Part shown: positions 1 through 6,715 of the stretch, in pieces | Position numbering within the stretch: position 1 is the stretch's first letter | Layout of the letters: the number at the start of each line of letters is the position of its first letter | NCBI GenBank assembly: GCA_041484845.1 | Contig: JBGPIK010000141.1 | Location: 1-14,639, forward strand | Direction of reading: 5' to 3' | Source of the DNA: JBGPIK01 sp041484845 | GTDB taxonomy: Bacteria > Desulfobacterota > Binatia > UBA9968 | Length of the DNA stretch: 14,639 bases | Position numbers and translations under genes: made by a program | Notes under the pieces: generated by a model | The model's input: only the letters and a program-made list of their open reading frames with translations | Told to the model about the DNA's origin: nothing | Database searches by the model: none

Positions 1-92
1 CAAAACCTGCGGCGAAAAGCTGGACATTTATGCGGACGCATGACACTCTTCGAAATAAGCCCAAGGGCTAATTCAATCCTAGGAGAAGAAAC

Positions 93-920
93 ATGATGGC
101 ATTGCGTGGTGTACGCCAGTTGTTTTTTGCGCTGTTTCTAGCTGTGATCGCCGTTACGGCGTTTGCTCAGGCCCAACCGGCACAAATAGAATACCAGCCT
201 CAGGTTGGCCAGGAAGGTAAAGATGTTATTTGGGTGCCGACGCCGCAATCGCTCGTCGATAAGATGTTGGACATGGCCAAAGTCACGCCGCAGGATTATG
301 TCATCGATCTGGGCTCGGGGGACGGCCGGACGGTCATCACCGCGGCGAAGCGCGGTGCCAAGGCGCGCGGCATTGAGTATAACCCCGACATGGTTGAGCT
401 ATCGAAGCGCAATGCAGCAAAGGAGGGTGTCAGCGACAAGGCGAGTTTTGTCAAAGCGGATCTGTTTGAAAGTGATTTCTCTCAGGCGACCGTGATTACG
501 ATGTTTTTGCTCCCGGATATCAATCTTAAACTGCGGCCGAAGATTCTCGGCCTCAAGCCCGGCACTCGCATCGTATCGAATTCCTTTACCATGGGAGAGT
601 GGGCGGCGGATGAAACGACGTCAGCAAAGGATGGGTGCACCTCTTATTGTACCGCGTACCTTTGGATCGTGCCGGCGAAGGTGGAGGGCACATGGAAACT
701 GCCGCAGGGAGATCTCGCGCTGAAGCAAACGTTTCAAATGATTTCCGGTACGCTCAAATCCGGCAGCAATACGCAGCAGATTACTGACGGCAAGTTGAAT
801 GCGGACCAGATCAGCTTCACGGCCGGCGGCGTCCAGTATAAAGGACGAGTGAACGGCAATACCATAGAGGGAAACAGCAATTCCGGCGCAAGCTGGAAGG
901 CGACACGCGCGGGCAAATAA
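93..920 (+). CDS. Exported class I SAM-methyltransferase-like protein, copy 1
   Basis: A 275-residue protein that probably binds S-adenosylmethionine; its substrate is unknown. Residues 1-27 form a signal peptide (basic start, hydrophobic core, Ala-x-Ala-type end), so the sequence predicts export. Residues about 44-170 are a Rossmann methyltransferase domain: a V-P-T-P motif at 48-51, motif I (Asp72-Leu-Gly-Ser-Gly-Asp-Gly-Arg79) and the acidic ribose-binding Glu95. Residues about 190-275 are a Gly/Ser/Thr-rich beta-type extension. Cys182 and Cys186 could pair after export. The first of two adjacent ATGs was chosen because AGGAG at 81-85 lies 7 bases upstream. The V-P-T-P plus D-L-G-S-G-D-G-R pattern recalls the FAM173-type lysine methyltransferases of mitochondria, but transfer of that function is speculative. 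The next gene is a close paralogue, so the two may be co-transcribed. The fold is confident; methyltransferase activity outside the cytoplasm is not. Confidence 0.85.
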   Translation: MMALRGVRQLFFALFLAVIAVTAFAQAQPAQIEYQPQVGQEGKDVIWVPTPQSLVDKMLDMAKVTPQDYVIDLGSGDGRTVITAAKRGAKARGIEYNPDMVELSKRNAAKEGVSDKASFVKADLFESDFSQATVITMFLLPDINLKLRPKILGLKPGTRIVSNSFTMGEWAADETTSAKDGCTSYCTAYLWIVPAKVEGTWKLPQGDLALKQTFQMISGTLKSGSNTQQITDGKLNADQISFTAGGVQYKGRVNGNTIEGNSNSGASWKATRAGK

Positions 921-927
921 CCGAGCA

Positions 928-945
928 CGCAATGTTGGCATTGCG
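928..945. other. Short hairpin between the two methyltransferase-like genes
   Basis: A perfect 7-bp inverted repeat (CGCAATG / CATTGCG) with a 4-base TTGG loop begins 8 bases after the stop of the first gene. No T-run follows, so it is not a classical intrinsic terminator. It could stabilise the upstream mRNA or modulate readthrough into the second copy. Confidence 0.35.
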
Positions 946-989
946 ACTCTCAATGATGCGTGACAATTAATCAAACGGGGAGAATAAAA

Positions 990-1817
990 ATGATTACAAC
1001 TCACTGGATTCGCCGTGTTTTTATCGCAGTTTGTCTGTCATTATTGGTGTTCGGCGCAAATACGCAGGCACAGCCCGCCAAGCAAGAGTACGAGCCCCAA
1101 GTGGGTCAACAGGGTAAAGATGTCGTGTGGGTGCCGACGCCCCAGGCGCTTGTCGATCGTATGCTCGACATGGGTAAGGTTACGGCAAAAGACTATGTGA
1201 TCGACCTTGGTTCGGGTGACGGTCGCACGGTCATTACCGCAGCGAAGCGCGGTGCCAAAGCGCTGGGGATTGAATACAATCCGGATATGGTCGAGCTCTC
1301 GAAGCGCAACGCGGCGAAAGAGGGTGTCACCGACAAAGCGAGCTTTGTTAAAGCAGATTTGTTCGAGAGCGATTTCTCGCAAGCCACGGTCATTACGATG
1401 TTTCTGTTGCCTGACATTAATCTGCGGCTGCGGCCCAAAATTCTCAACTTGAAACCCGGCACTAGGATCGTGTCCAATTCATTTGATATGGGAGAATGGA
1501 AACCCGACGACACCGCCAACGTTACCGAGGGGTGCACTAATTGGTGCACCGCCTATCTCTGGATCGTGCCCGCCAAGGCGGAAGGAACATGGAAATTGCC
1601 GCAAGGGGAGCTTGCGCTGAAGCAGACGTTTCAAATGGTTTCCGGTACGCTGAAATCCGGGAGCAATACACAGCCGATTACAATCGGCAAGCTGAATGCG
1701 GACCAGATCAGCTTTACGGCCGGCGGGACAGAATACACGGGACGCGTAAATGGCAATGTGATGGAGGGCAGTACTAAATCCGGCGGTAGTTGGAAAGCGA
1801 CCCGCGCCGGGAAGTAA
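990..1817 (+). CDS. Exported class I SAM-methyltransferase-like protein, copy 2
   Basis: This tandem paralogue of the preceding gene has exactly the same length, 275 aa. An ATG at 960 would add ten residues, but 990 is preferred: GGGGAG at 977-982 lies 7 bases upstream, and this start makes the two proteins align without gaps. A signal peptide covers residues 1-27 and shows almost no similarity to that of copy 1. From residue 28 on, I count 39 differences in 248 positions (about 84% identity). The SAM motif I (72-79), V-P-T-P (48-51), Glu95, Cys182/Cys186 and the C-terminal beta-rich extension are all kept. The one divergent patch is 171-180, just before the two cysteines. Many differences between the genes are synonymous, which suggests an older duplication held by purifying selection. 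The substrate is unknown. Confidence 0.85.
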   Translation: MITTHWIRRVFIAVCLSLLVFGANTQAQPAKQEYEPQVGQQGKDVVWVPTPQALVDRMLDMGKVTAKDYVIDLGSGDGRTVITAAKRGAKALGIEYNPDMVELSKRNAAKEGVTDKASFVKADLFESDFSQATVITMFLLPDINLRLRPKILNLKPGTRIVSNSFDMGEWKPDDTANVTEGCTNWCTAYLWIVPAKAEGTWKLPQGELALKQTFQMVSGTLKSGSNTQPITIGKLNADQISFTAGGTEYTGRVNGNVMEGSTKSGGSWKATRAGK

Positions 1818-1826
1818 ACGATATTT

Positions 1827-1844
1827 GCGCGCCGCTGGGCGCGC
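1827..1844 (+). terminator. GC-rich hairpin after the methyltransferase-like pair
   Basis: A perfect 7-bp stem, GCGCGCC (1827-1833) and GGCGCGC (1838-1844), with a GCTG loop starts 9 bases after the stop codon. Its position between convergent genes suits a transcription stop, but only a CT-rich stretch follows rather than a T-run. It may be a Rho-assisted or mRNA-stabilising structure. The rest of 1845-2055 shows nothing I can interpret. Confidence 0.35.
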
Positions 1845-2055
1845 TCTCCAAATCGATCGGCTCCTTCAGTAAGATGGCTGAATCTGTGTATGAGGCGATC
1901 CGAAGTGGCTTGCGTAAGTCGCGAGGCAAGAATTATCAGCAGTAGAAGTGATGGGTAGCGCACTTGTGCGAGAATCGCAGTCAAGTTTCGTTATCTGCGG
2001 CAATCGTTAGCTTCGCATACAAGCCGTTATTACACTTTATGTCGGTGAGCGGTTC

Positions 2056-2760
2056 TTATAGCACAGTGCGAATCAGAATGTAGAAGACAGCCAAGAGAAT
2101 AAAACCTGCCGTCAGCGCGCCCGGCAGGGTTTCAACGCCTCTCTTGCTCGCGCCTCGCGGCCCGATGATCGGAATGATCTCTACAGCTCCTATCGTGACC
2201 AGAACAATCATCCAAAACCAGATCGGCGCAGGGGCCGAAGTCATTACAATCATAGGAGGGTCGTGGATTGCGGCTACCATCAAAAAAAGGGTGGGGATGG
2301 AGAGGAGTAAATTAACTCTGGAGGTGAGGACCACGTGACGGCTGAAAACCGCTGCTTCCGGAAGGGGTTCCTCGCCTTTAGTCACGCGAATTGCGGACTT
2401 AATGACGAGCTCCTGCTTCGGATGCATGATAAGCCAGCCGTTAAGAAACATGACGGTACCCAAGAGCCCGCCTACCGAGATCGCCAGTCCGTACGGCCAG
2501 TTGAAGAAAACTGCCATTCCAAGCGCGTTTAGGCTGTGAAAGTATAGGAGCCAGCCGGTCACCACCGTGGCGAAGGTACTCCAATTGAAGCCGCGCAAGG
2601 CAAGCGGCACCAGCATGCTGAAGACTTCCACGCGAACTTCGGGCCGCGTCTTTTCCAGAAACGCCGTGAGGACAAAATTGAAAAAGTAGAGGCTGCCGAG
2701 CCAGGCAACGGTCGCTAAGACGTGAATCCAATGCAGCGCGAAAAATAAATATAACTGCAC
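2056..2760 (-). CDS. Integral membrane protein resembling the PuuD/urate-oxidase N-terminal membrane domain
   Basis: A 234-aa protein with about six to eight hydrophobic segments, placed in the inner membrane. Two stretches recall the urate hydroxylase N-terminal domain family (PuuD type): His10-Trp-x-His13 followed by A-W-L-G and Y-F-F-N-F near the N-terminus, and S-R-V-N-x-x-L-S-I-P-x-L-F-L-M at 147-161 followed by His166. Further candidate haem-ligand residues are His75, His113 and His142. Full PuuD proteins end in a cytochrome c domain; this one stops without a C-x-x-C-H motif, so it is either a stand-alone relative or needs a separate partner. The start is GTG at 2760; no in-frame ATG lies nearby and no clear ribosome site is visible, so the start is the weak point. 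It lies 129 bp downstream of the TPP enzyme on the same strand and could be co-transcribed. A purine role is not supported by its neighbours. Confidence 0.65.
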   Translation of the reverse strand: MQLYLFFALHWIHVLATVAWLGSLYFFNFVLTAFLEKTRPEVRVEVFSMLVPLALRGFNWSTFATVVTGWLLYFHSLNALGMAVFFNWPYGLAISVGGLLGTVMFLNGWLIMHPKQELVIKSAIRVTKGEEPLPEAAVFSRHVVLTSRVNLLLSIPTLFLMVAAIHDPPMIVMTSAPAPIWFWMIVLVTIGAVEIIPIIGPRGASKRGVETLPGALTAGFILLAVFYILIRTVL

Positions 2761-2889
2761 GTCAAAAATCCATGGGTCAGTCCACAGTCTGCTATCCGCG
2801 CATGGCCATGCTTCCTGCAGAATCCGAGCAGGGGCAATGGCTCGTGCGCATCAGACCTTCAAAAAGGAAAACAAATTTTCCGTTTGGGT

Positions 2890-4548
2890 TTAACTTCTTT
2901 TGGGATCGATTGCTATCTCAAGCAATCCCGGTTTGCCGCTGTCGAGCATGGGGCCTAACGCTGCTCTGACTTCTTCGGGTTTGGTCACCCGCGTTCCAAG
3001 GGCCCCCATGATACGGGCAAATTCACCGAAGGGAACGTCTCTGGAATCCGATCCGACCTCTCTTCCGCCGAAGTCCCGTCTCTGGAGCTCGCGAATCGAG
3101 CCGTGGCCAAAATCATTGAAGACCACAATGGTCACGGCGATATTTTCGCGCACCGCGGTTTCCAAGTCCTGCATTACAGTCATAAAGTCCCCGTCGCCCA
3201 TCAGAGCTATGACCTGACGCGAGGGTTGCCCGAGCTTGGCTCCCAACGCTGCGGGAAACGCCCATCCCAATGCGCCCAGTCCGAGCGATTTAAGATAGCT
3301 GCGCGGCTCTGCAACTCTGAGTCTTCCGGCATACCGCGCGTAAAGCCCGGCACCCACCGTTATAATGGCGTCGCGCCTTAGCATATTGGAAATTTCTTTT
3401 ACCAGAAGGTGCGGTTTGCCGGGAACGGCGGCATGATTTGAAGGCTGGAAGTAGGCTTCTCGTTCGGCCTCCCTTCCCTCGACCAGCGCTGCAATGCGTG
3501 GATGTTCCTCTAAACGACCGTTGAACTGCTTGAAGCCTTCCCGGCGCTTTAGGTTGGCAATGGCCGCCTGAAGAAAACCTTTCACGTCGCCCACCATTGA
3601 AAGCTCTTCCTCAAACTGCCGGCCAAGTTCTTTTGGATCGATATCCACGTGGATGATTTTTGTTCCGGGAGAGATAAGACTCCAATCCCTGGTGGTGACG
3701 TCGGAAAAACGGCAGCCCAGGCCGAGCAGAACGTCCGCCTGCTTGGCTTCTTCACTCGCGAACGGAGTACCATATTGCCCCATGGGACCGACGCACAGCG
3801 GATGGTCTTCCGGAATACTGCTGCGGCCTTTATTGGTGGTGATGATGGGCACGGGGAACATTGTCGCGAATGCCATTAGCTCTTCGCTGGCACAGGATCG
3901 CAACAGGCCCCCACCGGCAAGGACGACAGGCCGCTTGGCGGACAGGAGCAAATCGCAGGCTTTTGCCACAAGAGCGGGATTAGGCGTGACTCGCGCGGCC
4001 TCGCGCACGACCTCAAACGGTTGAGTCTTGCCGGCCTCGACCTTGGATTCAACCAGCGCGATATCCTTTGGCAACTCGAGATGAACAGGCCCCGGCCTGC
4101 CGCTGAGCGCCTGAGTCACACCGGTGCGCATGAGCCGCGCCGCAGAGTCCGCAGACGTGATTCTCGTGTTCCATTTGGTGATGGGACGCAACAGGGCCAG
4201 TTGGTCTATTTCATGCCAGGAGTCGCGGCCGATCTTTCGCCCCTCGCGTACACCGGTTAACGCGATCACGGGAGACGAGTCCCGAAACGCTGACGCCAAG
4301 CCGATGACCAGATTACACACTCCCGGACCCATGTGAGCGAGAACCACGCCAGGATCGCCGGTTACCCGAGCATAACCGTCGGCCATCGATGTGCCGACCT
4401 GTTCATGCCGGACGGTCATGTATGAGATTCCTGGTGTCCGCTCGATTGCGTCCATCAGCGCCAAAACCGAATCGCCGCTGATGCCAAAAACATGTTTCAC
4501 TCCGGAATCCGCGAGCACCTGAACGACGAGTTCCGCTGCAGTTTTCAT
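2890..4548 (-). CDS. Thiamine-pyrophosphate-dependent enzyme of the acetolactate-synthase superfamily
   Basis: A 552-aa cytosolic protein with the full three-domain plan of the family. The N-terminal pyrimidine-binding domain (about 1-165) carries the catalytic Glu49 in R-H-E-Q. A central domain (about 190-330) has an A-G-G-G-L segment. The C-terminal pyrophosphate-binding domain (about 375-545) carries Gly451-Asp-Gly453 with Asn478, the metal-diphosphate motif. Members decarboxylate or condense 2-oxo acids or cleave acyl-CoAs; the substrate cannot be read from the sequence. Glyoxylate carboligase is unlikely because that family replaces the catalytic Glu. Without a regulatory subunit gene beside it, a catabolic enzyme is more likely than biosynthetic IlvB. 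The reading frame stays open to 4698, but the start at 4548 is clear: GGGAGG (4554-4559) lies 5 bases upstream and family similarity begins at this Met. The extra 50 codons look non-coding. Confidence 0.9.
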   Translation of the reverse strand: MKTAAELVVQVLADSGVKHVFGISGDSVLALMDAIERTPGISYMTVRHEQVGTSMADGYARVTGDPGVVLAHMGPGVCNLVIGLASAFRDSSPVIALTGVREGRKIGRDSWHEIDQLALLRPITKWNTRITSADSAARLMRTGVTQALSGRPGPVHLELPKDIALVESKVEAGKTQPFEVVREAARVTPNPALVAKACDLLLSAKRPVVLAGGGLLRSCASEELMAFATMFPVPIITTNKGRSSIPEDHPLCVGPMGQYGTPFASEEAKQADVLLGLGCRFSDVTTRDWSLISPGTKIIHVDIDPKELGRQFEEELSMVGDVKGFLQAAIANLKRREGFKQFNGRLEEHPRIAALVEGREAEREAYFQPSNHAAVPGKPHLLVKEISNMLRRDAIITVGAGLYARYAGRLRVAEPRSYLKSLGLGALGWAFPAALGAKLGQPSRQVIALMGDGDFMTVMQDLETAVRENIAVTIVVFNDFGHGSIRELQRRDFGGREVGSDSRDVPFGEFARIMGALGTRVTKPEEVRAALGPMLDSGKPGLLEIAIDPKRS

Positions 4549-4717
4549 TGATCCCTCCCAAAAAAGTGTAGCCGCTTTGGCCGACCGCCTGCTTGAGTTC
4601 CGTGCGCGAGCACTACACAGGCAGCCCCCGTGGCTCCCGCCGTGCGTGAACATGTGCGTCGGAGACGACCAAGACGAGACCGAGAAAAAGGCCGGCACGT
4701 TTCATAAAGACGATGCC

Positions 4718-4747
4718 GGTATAGTTGAAAGGGCTTGGCGTCGTCAA
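4718..4747 (-). promoter_or_regulatory. Candidate sigma-70 promoter for the TPP enzyme gene
   Basis: Reading the minus strand, TTGACG (4747-4742, five of six matches to the -35 consensus) is followed after 18 bases by TATACC (4723-4718, four of six to the -10). It points at the TPP gene and leaves a leader of roughly 160 bases. This is a pattern match only. Confidence 0.3.
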
Positions 4748-4824
4748 GTCAATTCGTGAGTCTTATGCATTAAATACGGTGTGGCTGGACTCTTAACCGT
4801 GCGGGAGAAAAAACCCACGGGACT

Positions 4825-4896
4825 GGGGTCTTATATCTTGCTATGCACCATAGTTTTGTGGTTGGCAAATAAGGACTTGATACAAGTAACAAGACC
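4825..4896. repeat. Direct-repeat element, copy 1 (72 bp)
   Basis: This segment matches 5283-5353 with four differences (three substitutions and one single-base indel). It opens with GGGGTCTTAT and closes with ACAAGACC followed by TGATCACGACCCC, so the inverted ends visible in copy 2 are partly degraded here. The G-G-G-G-T-C-T-T-G-T / A-C-A-A-G-A-C-C-C-C end pattern resembles repetitive extragenic palindromes mobilised by REP-associated tyrosine transposases. No transposase lies in the window, so this assignment is an inference. Confidence 0.8.
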
Positions 4897-4909
4897 TGAT
4901 CACGACCCC

Positions 4910-5206
4910 TCATCTACTGTTTGGGTTTGCGGTAATGGCCGACAAATTGAGCGTCCCCCTAAATTCAGGCGCGGAGCCATCGTACGGTACGCACCACCGG
5001 TTCCCGTTTCGCAGGTCTACAACATCCTGCCCTTCTGAGTGGCGCGCCCCGCCTAAGCACGGCCCGCTGAAATGGAGATAATCATACCGGTTTTGCTGCG
5101 CTGCCTGGGAATCCGAAGATCTACAGGAATTTGCAAATAGGACCAACGAAACAATACAAAGCAAGTGCACAACCATAATTATAAAGTTAAATCGTGAACG
5201 AGACAT
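4910..5206 (-). CDS. Possible small secreted protein between repeat copies (98 aa)
   Basis: I do not recognise this ORF. Its first 28 residues look like an export signal: basic start (S-R-S-R), a hydrophobic run, then Cys28 in an A-N-S-C context that is a poor lipobox. AGGAGA on the minus strand sits about 8 bases upstream of the ATG, which is the main argument for it being real. The rest is hydrophilic with three further cysteines or short Gly-rich runs and no known domain. It ends just before repeat copy 1 and begins just after the palindrome at 5229-5260, so it lies entirely inside the repeat island. It may be a chance frame or a small cargo gene. Low confidence. Confidence 0.3.
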   Translation of the reverse strand: MSRSRFNFIIMVVHLLCIVSLVLFANSCRSSDSQAAQQNRYDYLHFSGPCLGGARHSEGQDVVDLRNGNRWCVPYDGSAPEFRGTLNLSAITANPNSR

Positions 5207-5228
5207 TAAAGTTTCTCCTTTCCACGGG

Positions 5229-5260
5229 AAAAAGGGGACAGGCTACTTTGTCTCCCTTTT
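5229..5260. repeat. REP-like palindrome
   Basis: AAAAAGGGGACA (5229-5240) faces TTGTCTCCCTTTT (5248-5260) across a 7-base spacer, giving an imperfect stem of about 11-12 bp with one bulged base. The block A-A-A-G-G-G-G-A-C-A-G-G-C-T-A-C resembles palindromes I associate with REP-associated transposases in deltaproteobacterial-type genomes. That resemblance is from memory and was not tested. On the minus strand it lies 23 bases upstream of the small ORF start. Confidence 0.55.
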
Positions 5261-5282
5261 CACCTCCTCATCTTGAGGAACG

Positions 5283-5355
5283 GGGGTCTTGTATCTTGCT
5301 ATGCACCATAGTTTTGTGGTTGGCAAATTAGGCTTGATACAAATAACAAGACCCC
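5283..5355. repeat. Direct-repeat element, copy 2, with perfect inverted ends
   Basis: The core 5283-5353 matches 4825-4896 with four differences over 72 positions. This copy has exact 10-bp terminal inverted repeats: GGGGTCTTGT at 5283-5292 and ACAAGACCCC at 5346-5355. An inner near-repeat, GTATC (5291-5295) and GATAC (5336-5340), extends the symmetry. The two copies are in the same orientation, 386 bp apart. The element is too short to encode a transposase, so it would be a non-autonomous or structural repeat. Confidence 0.8.
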
Positions 5356-5499
5356 GATTCGGCCTTCTGGTCAAGCGAGAAGCTTCCTCGTGACATCATC
5401 CAAGACGTCCCGGGTTTCCTTTCGCGACCGACCTTCTTCTCCGCCGTCACTCTGGCCTTTATCCGAATGTCTGGCGGAAGTTGCCGATTCTACTTTGAG

Positions 5500-6495
5500 C
5501 TACAGCTTTAACAACCGTTTAACATTGCCCTCCAGCATCAACTCTTTCTCCGCGTCGGCACAATCCAGCTGCTCAATTTTATCCACCGCCTTCCAGTCGC
5601 CGAGGTCGTAGGGATAATCGGTGCCGACCATGATGTGGTCTGAGCCGGCTAACTTGCGCAGGTATTCCACCGTATCGACGCGATAAATCATATTGTCAAA
5701 GTAGAGGTTCTTGAGATAAGCGCTGGGCTTAGCCTTCGCCTTGGATGCTTGTGCCCCCGCCCGTACTTCCCAGCCGCGGTCGAAACGGCCAAGGTGATAA
5801 GGGAAAAAACCGCCGCCATGGAGCACGCACAACTTGAGATTCGGAAATCGATCGAAAACGCCGCTATAGGTTAGGTAGCAAAGCGATAAGGCGCTATCAG
5901 CGGGATTACCGCAGATGAGCTTTAATCCGTAGGGGTTCATCTTATCGGCCCCCGCGACGTCTTCAGGATGCATGACGATCATCACGTCGAGTTCCTGCGC
6001 CTTGGCCCAGAAGGGGTCGAGATCAGCACTGTTATAATAGTTGCCGTTTACATTGGTGCCGATATAACCGCCGCGCAATTTGAGATCGCGGACCGCGTGC
6101 TCCAGAACTTTAGCGGCACGCGCGGCATCTTGTAATGGCACCGAGGCAATCCCGACGAAGCGATCGGGGTAGCGGGTGATCAGTTCTTTGATCCCTTCAT
6201 TGTAGACCCGGCACCAGTTTTCGCCTTGCTCTCCCGTGAGCCGGTAACCCAGGGTCGCGGTGTGAGCTTCGAGCGCCGCCATGGCAAGTTTTGCATCGCG
6301 CATCATTTTCAGTCGCTCATCTACGGCAGGAAGTTCGGGATGGAGCAAAAACGGCGGGCCGCCCGCGAATGAAAGCGATTGGCGGCCGTCCTTCTCCTTT
6401 AACTCGACGCCAAGAGCTTTGCCGTGATGCTTCGCCTCCTCCAAGAGGCTATTCGGTACATAGTGGTGGTGAATGTCGATAGCGCAAACCCGCAT
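5500..6495 (-). CDS. Amidohydrolase-2 family metal-dependent hydrolase/decarboxylase (ACMSD-like)
   Basis: A 331-aa cytosolic TIM-barrel enzyme. Metal ligands are visible in order: H9-x-H11 in D-I-H-H-H near the N-terminus, H176 in V-M-H-P, H226 in L-H-G-G-G, and D293 in G-T-D-Y-P. The C-terminal G-N-V-K-R-L-L closes the domain as is usual for the family. Relatives include 2-amino-3-carboxymuconate-6-semialdehyde decarboxylase, 6-methylsalicylate and gamma-resorcylate decarboxylases, and lactone hydrolases. The H-x-H...H...H...D set is complete, so it should be active, but the substrate is not determinable. Length is normal for the family. The ATG at 6495 has AAGGA on the minus strand 11 bases upstream. 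It follows the D-aminoacylase-like gene after 220 bp that include a repeat, so co-transcription is possible but not tight. Confidence 0.88.
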   Translation of the reverse strand: MRVCAIDIHHHYVPNSLLEEAKHHGKALGVELKEKDGRQSLSFAGGPPFLLHPELPAVDERLKMMRDAKLAMAALEAHTATLGYRLTGEQGENWCRVYNEGIKELITRYPDRFVGIASVPLQDAARAAKVLEHAVRDLKLRGGYIGTNVNGNYYNSADLDPFWAKAQELDVMIVMHPEDVAGADKMNPYGLKLICGNPADSALSLCYLTYSGVFDRFPNLKLCVLHGGGFFPYHLGRFDRGWEVRAGAQASKAKAKPSAYLKNLYFDNMIYRVDTVEYLRKLAGSDHIMVGTDYPYDLGDWKAVDKIEQLDCADAEKELMLEGNVKRLLKL

Positions 6496-6578
6496 GAGAG
6501 TTTTGATCCTTCCGTTGTAATGTCTGCGGGTCTAATTCCCCGCATGTTGCGACGTTAAATTGATTCCTTTCCGAAGAC

Positions 6579-6669
6579 CGTCATTCCCGCATGCTTTTAG
6601 CGGGAATCCAGGCAAAATCGGGACTGGACCCCCGATAAAAACATTCGGGGGGTGACGCCTTTGGGATGA
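6579..6669. repeat. Palindromic intergenic repeat B, copy 1
   Basis: Two hairpins in series. The first is ATTCCCGC (6583-6590) facing GCGGGAAT (6600-6607) with a 9-base loop; the second is CCCCCGA (6629-6635) facing TCGGGGG (6645-6651), also with a 9-base loop. The ATTCCCGC...GCGGGAAT core resembles widespread proteobacterial intergenic repeats such as dRS3-like elements. It lies between two minus-strand genes and could act on transcripts leaving the D-aminoacylase-like gene, though no T-run follows. Confidence 0.75.
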
Positions 6670-6715
6670 TTGTCATCGCGTCCTTCTGATACCCCGCAGC
6701 ATGCTGCAGGGTAGT

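Larger units (their letters stand above)
4549..5499. other. Gene-poor island of about 950 bp holding repeats
   Basis: This interval separates two minus-strand genes and shows no convincing conserved protein. It contains the candidate promoter of the TPP gene, two direct copies of a 72-bp element, a separate palindrome at 5229-5260 and one weak small ORF at 4910-5206, all described in their own entries. Open frames at 4577-4759 and 4781-5038 on the plus strand have no ribosome site or recognisable content, and the second runs through a repeat copy. After the repeats, 5365-5499 shows no feature beyond an in-frame open stretch following the amidohydrolase stop codon. The interval looks like a landing site for small mobile or palindromic elements. 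Confidence 0.7.

Noticed and set aside
960..988. Promoter-like GTGACA (960-965) with a 17-base spacer to AATAAA (983-988), recalling the trp promoter
   Set aside because: Transcription would begin a few bases inside the second methyltransferase-like gene, after its start codon and ribosome site, so it cannot serve that gene.
2890..4548. Glyoxylate carboligase as the identity of the TPP enzyme, suggested by the PuuD-like neighbour
   Set aside because: Glyoxylate carboligases lack the catalytic Glu that is present here as Glu49, and no allantoin or glycerate genes are nearby.
4549..4698. 50-codon N-terminal extension of the TPP enzyme
   Set aside because: Family similarity and a strong ribosome site both begin at 4548, and the extension is Ser/Arg/Cys-rich with no domain.
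4781..5038. 85-codon plus-strand frame through repeat copy 1
   Set aside because: Part of its sequence is the repeat itself, with no ribosome site or domain.
4825..5355. CRISPR array
   Set aside because: Only two repeats, 72 bp long and 386 bp apart, with inverted ends and no regular spacers or cas genes.
5368..5499. In-frame open stretch of about 43 codons after the TAG of the amidohydrolase-2 gene, as possible readthrough or a broken C-terminus
   Set aside because: The domain already ends with the normal G-N-V-K-R-L-L segment, and an open run of this length is expected by chance fairly often.
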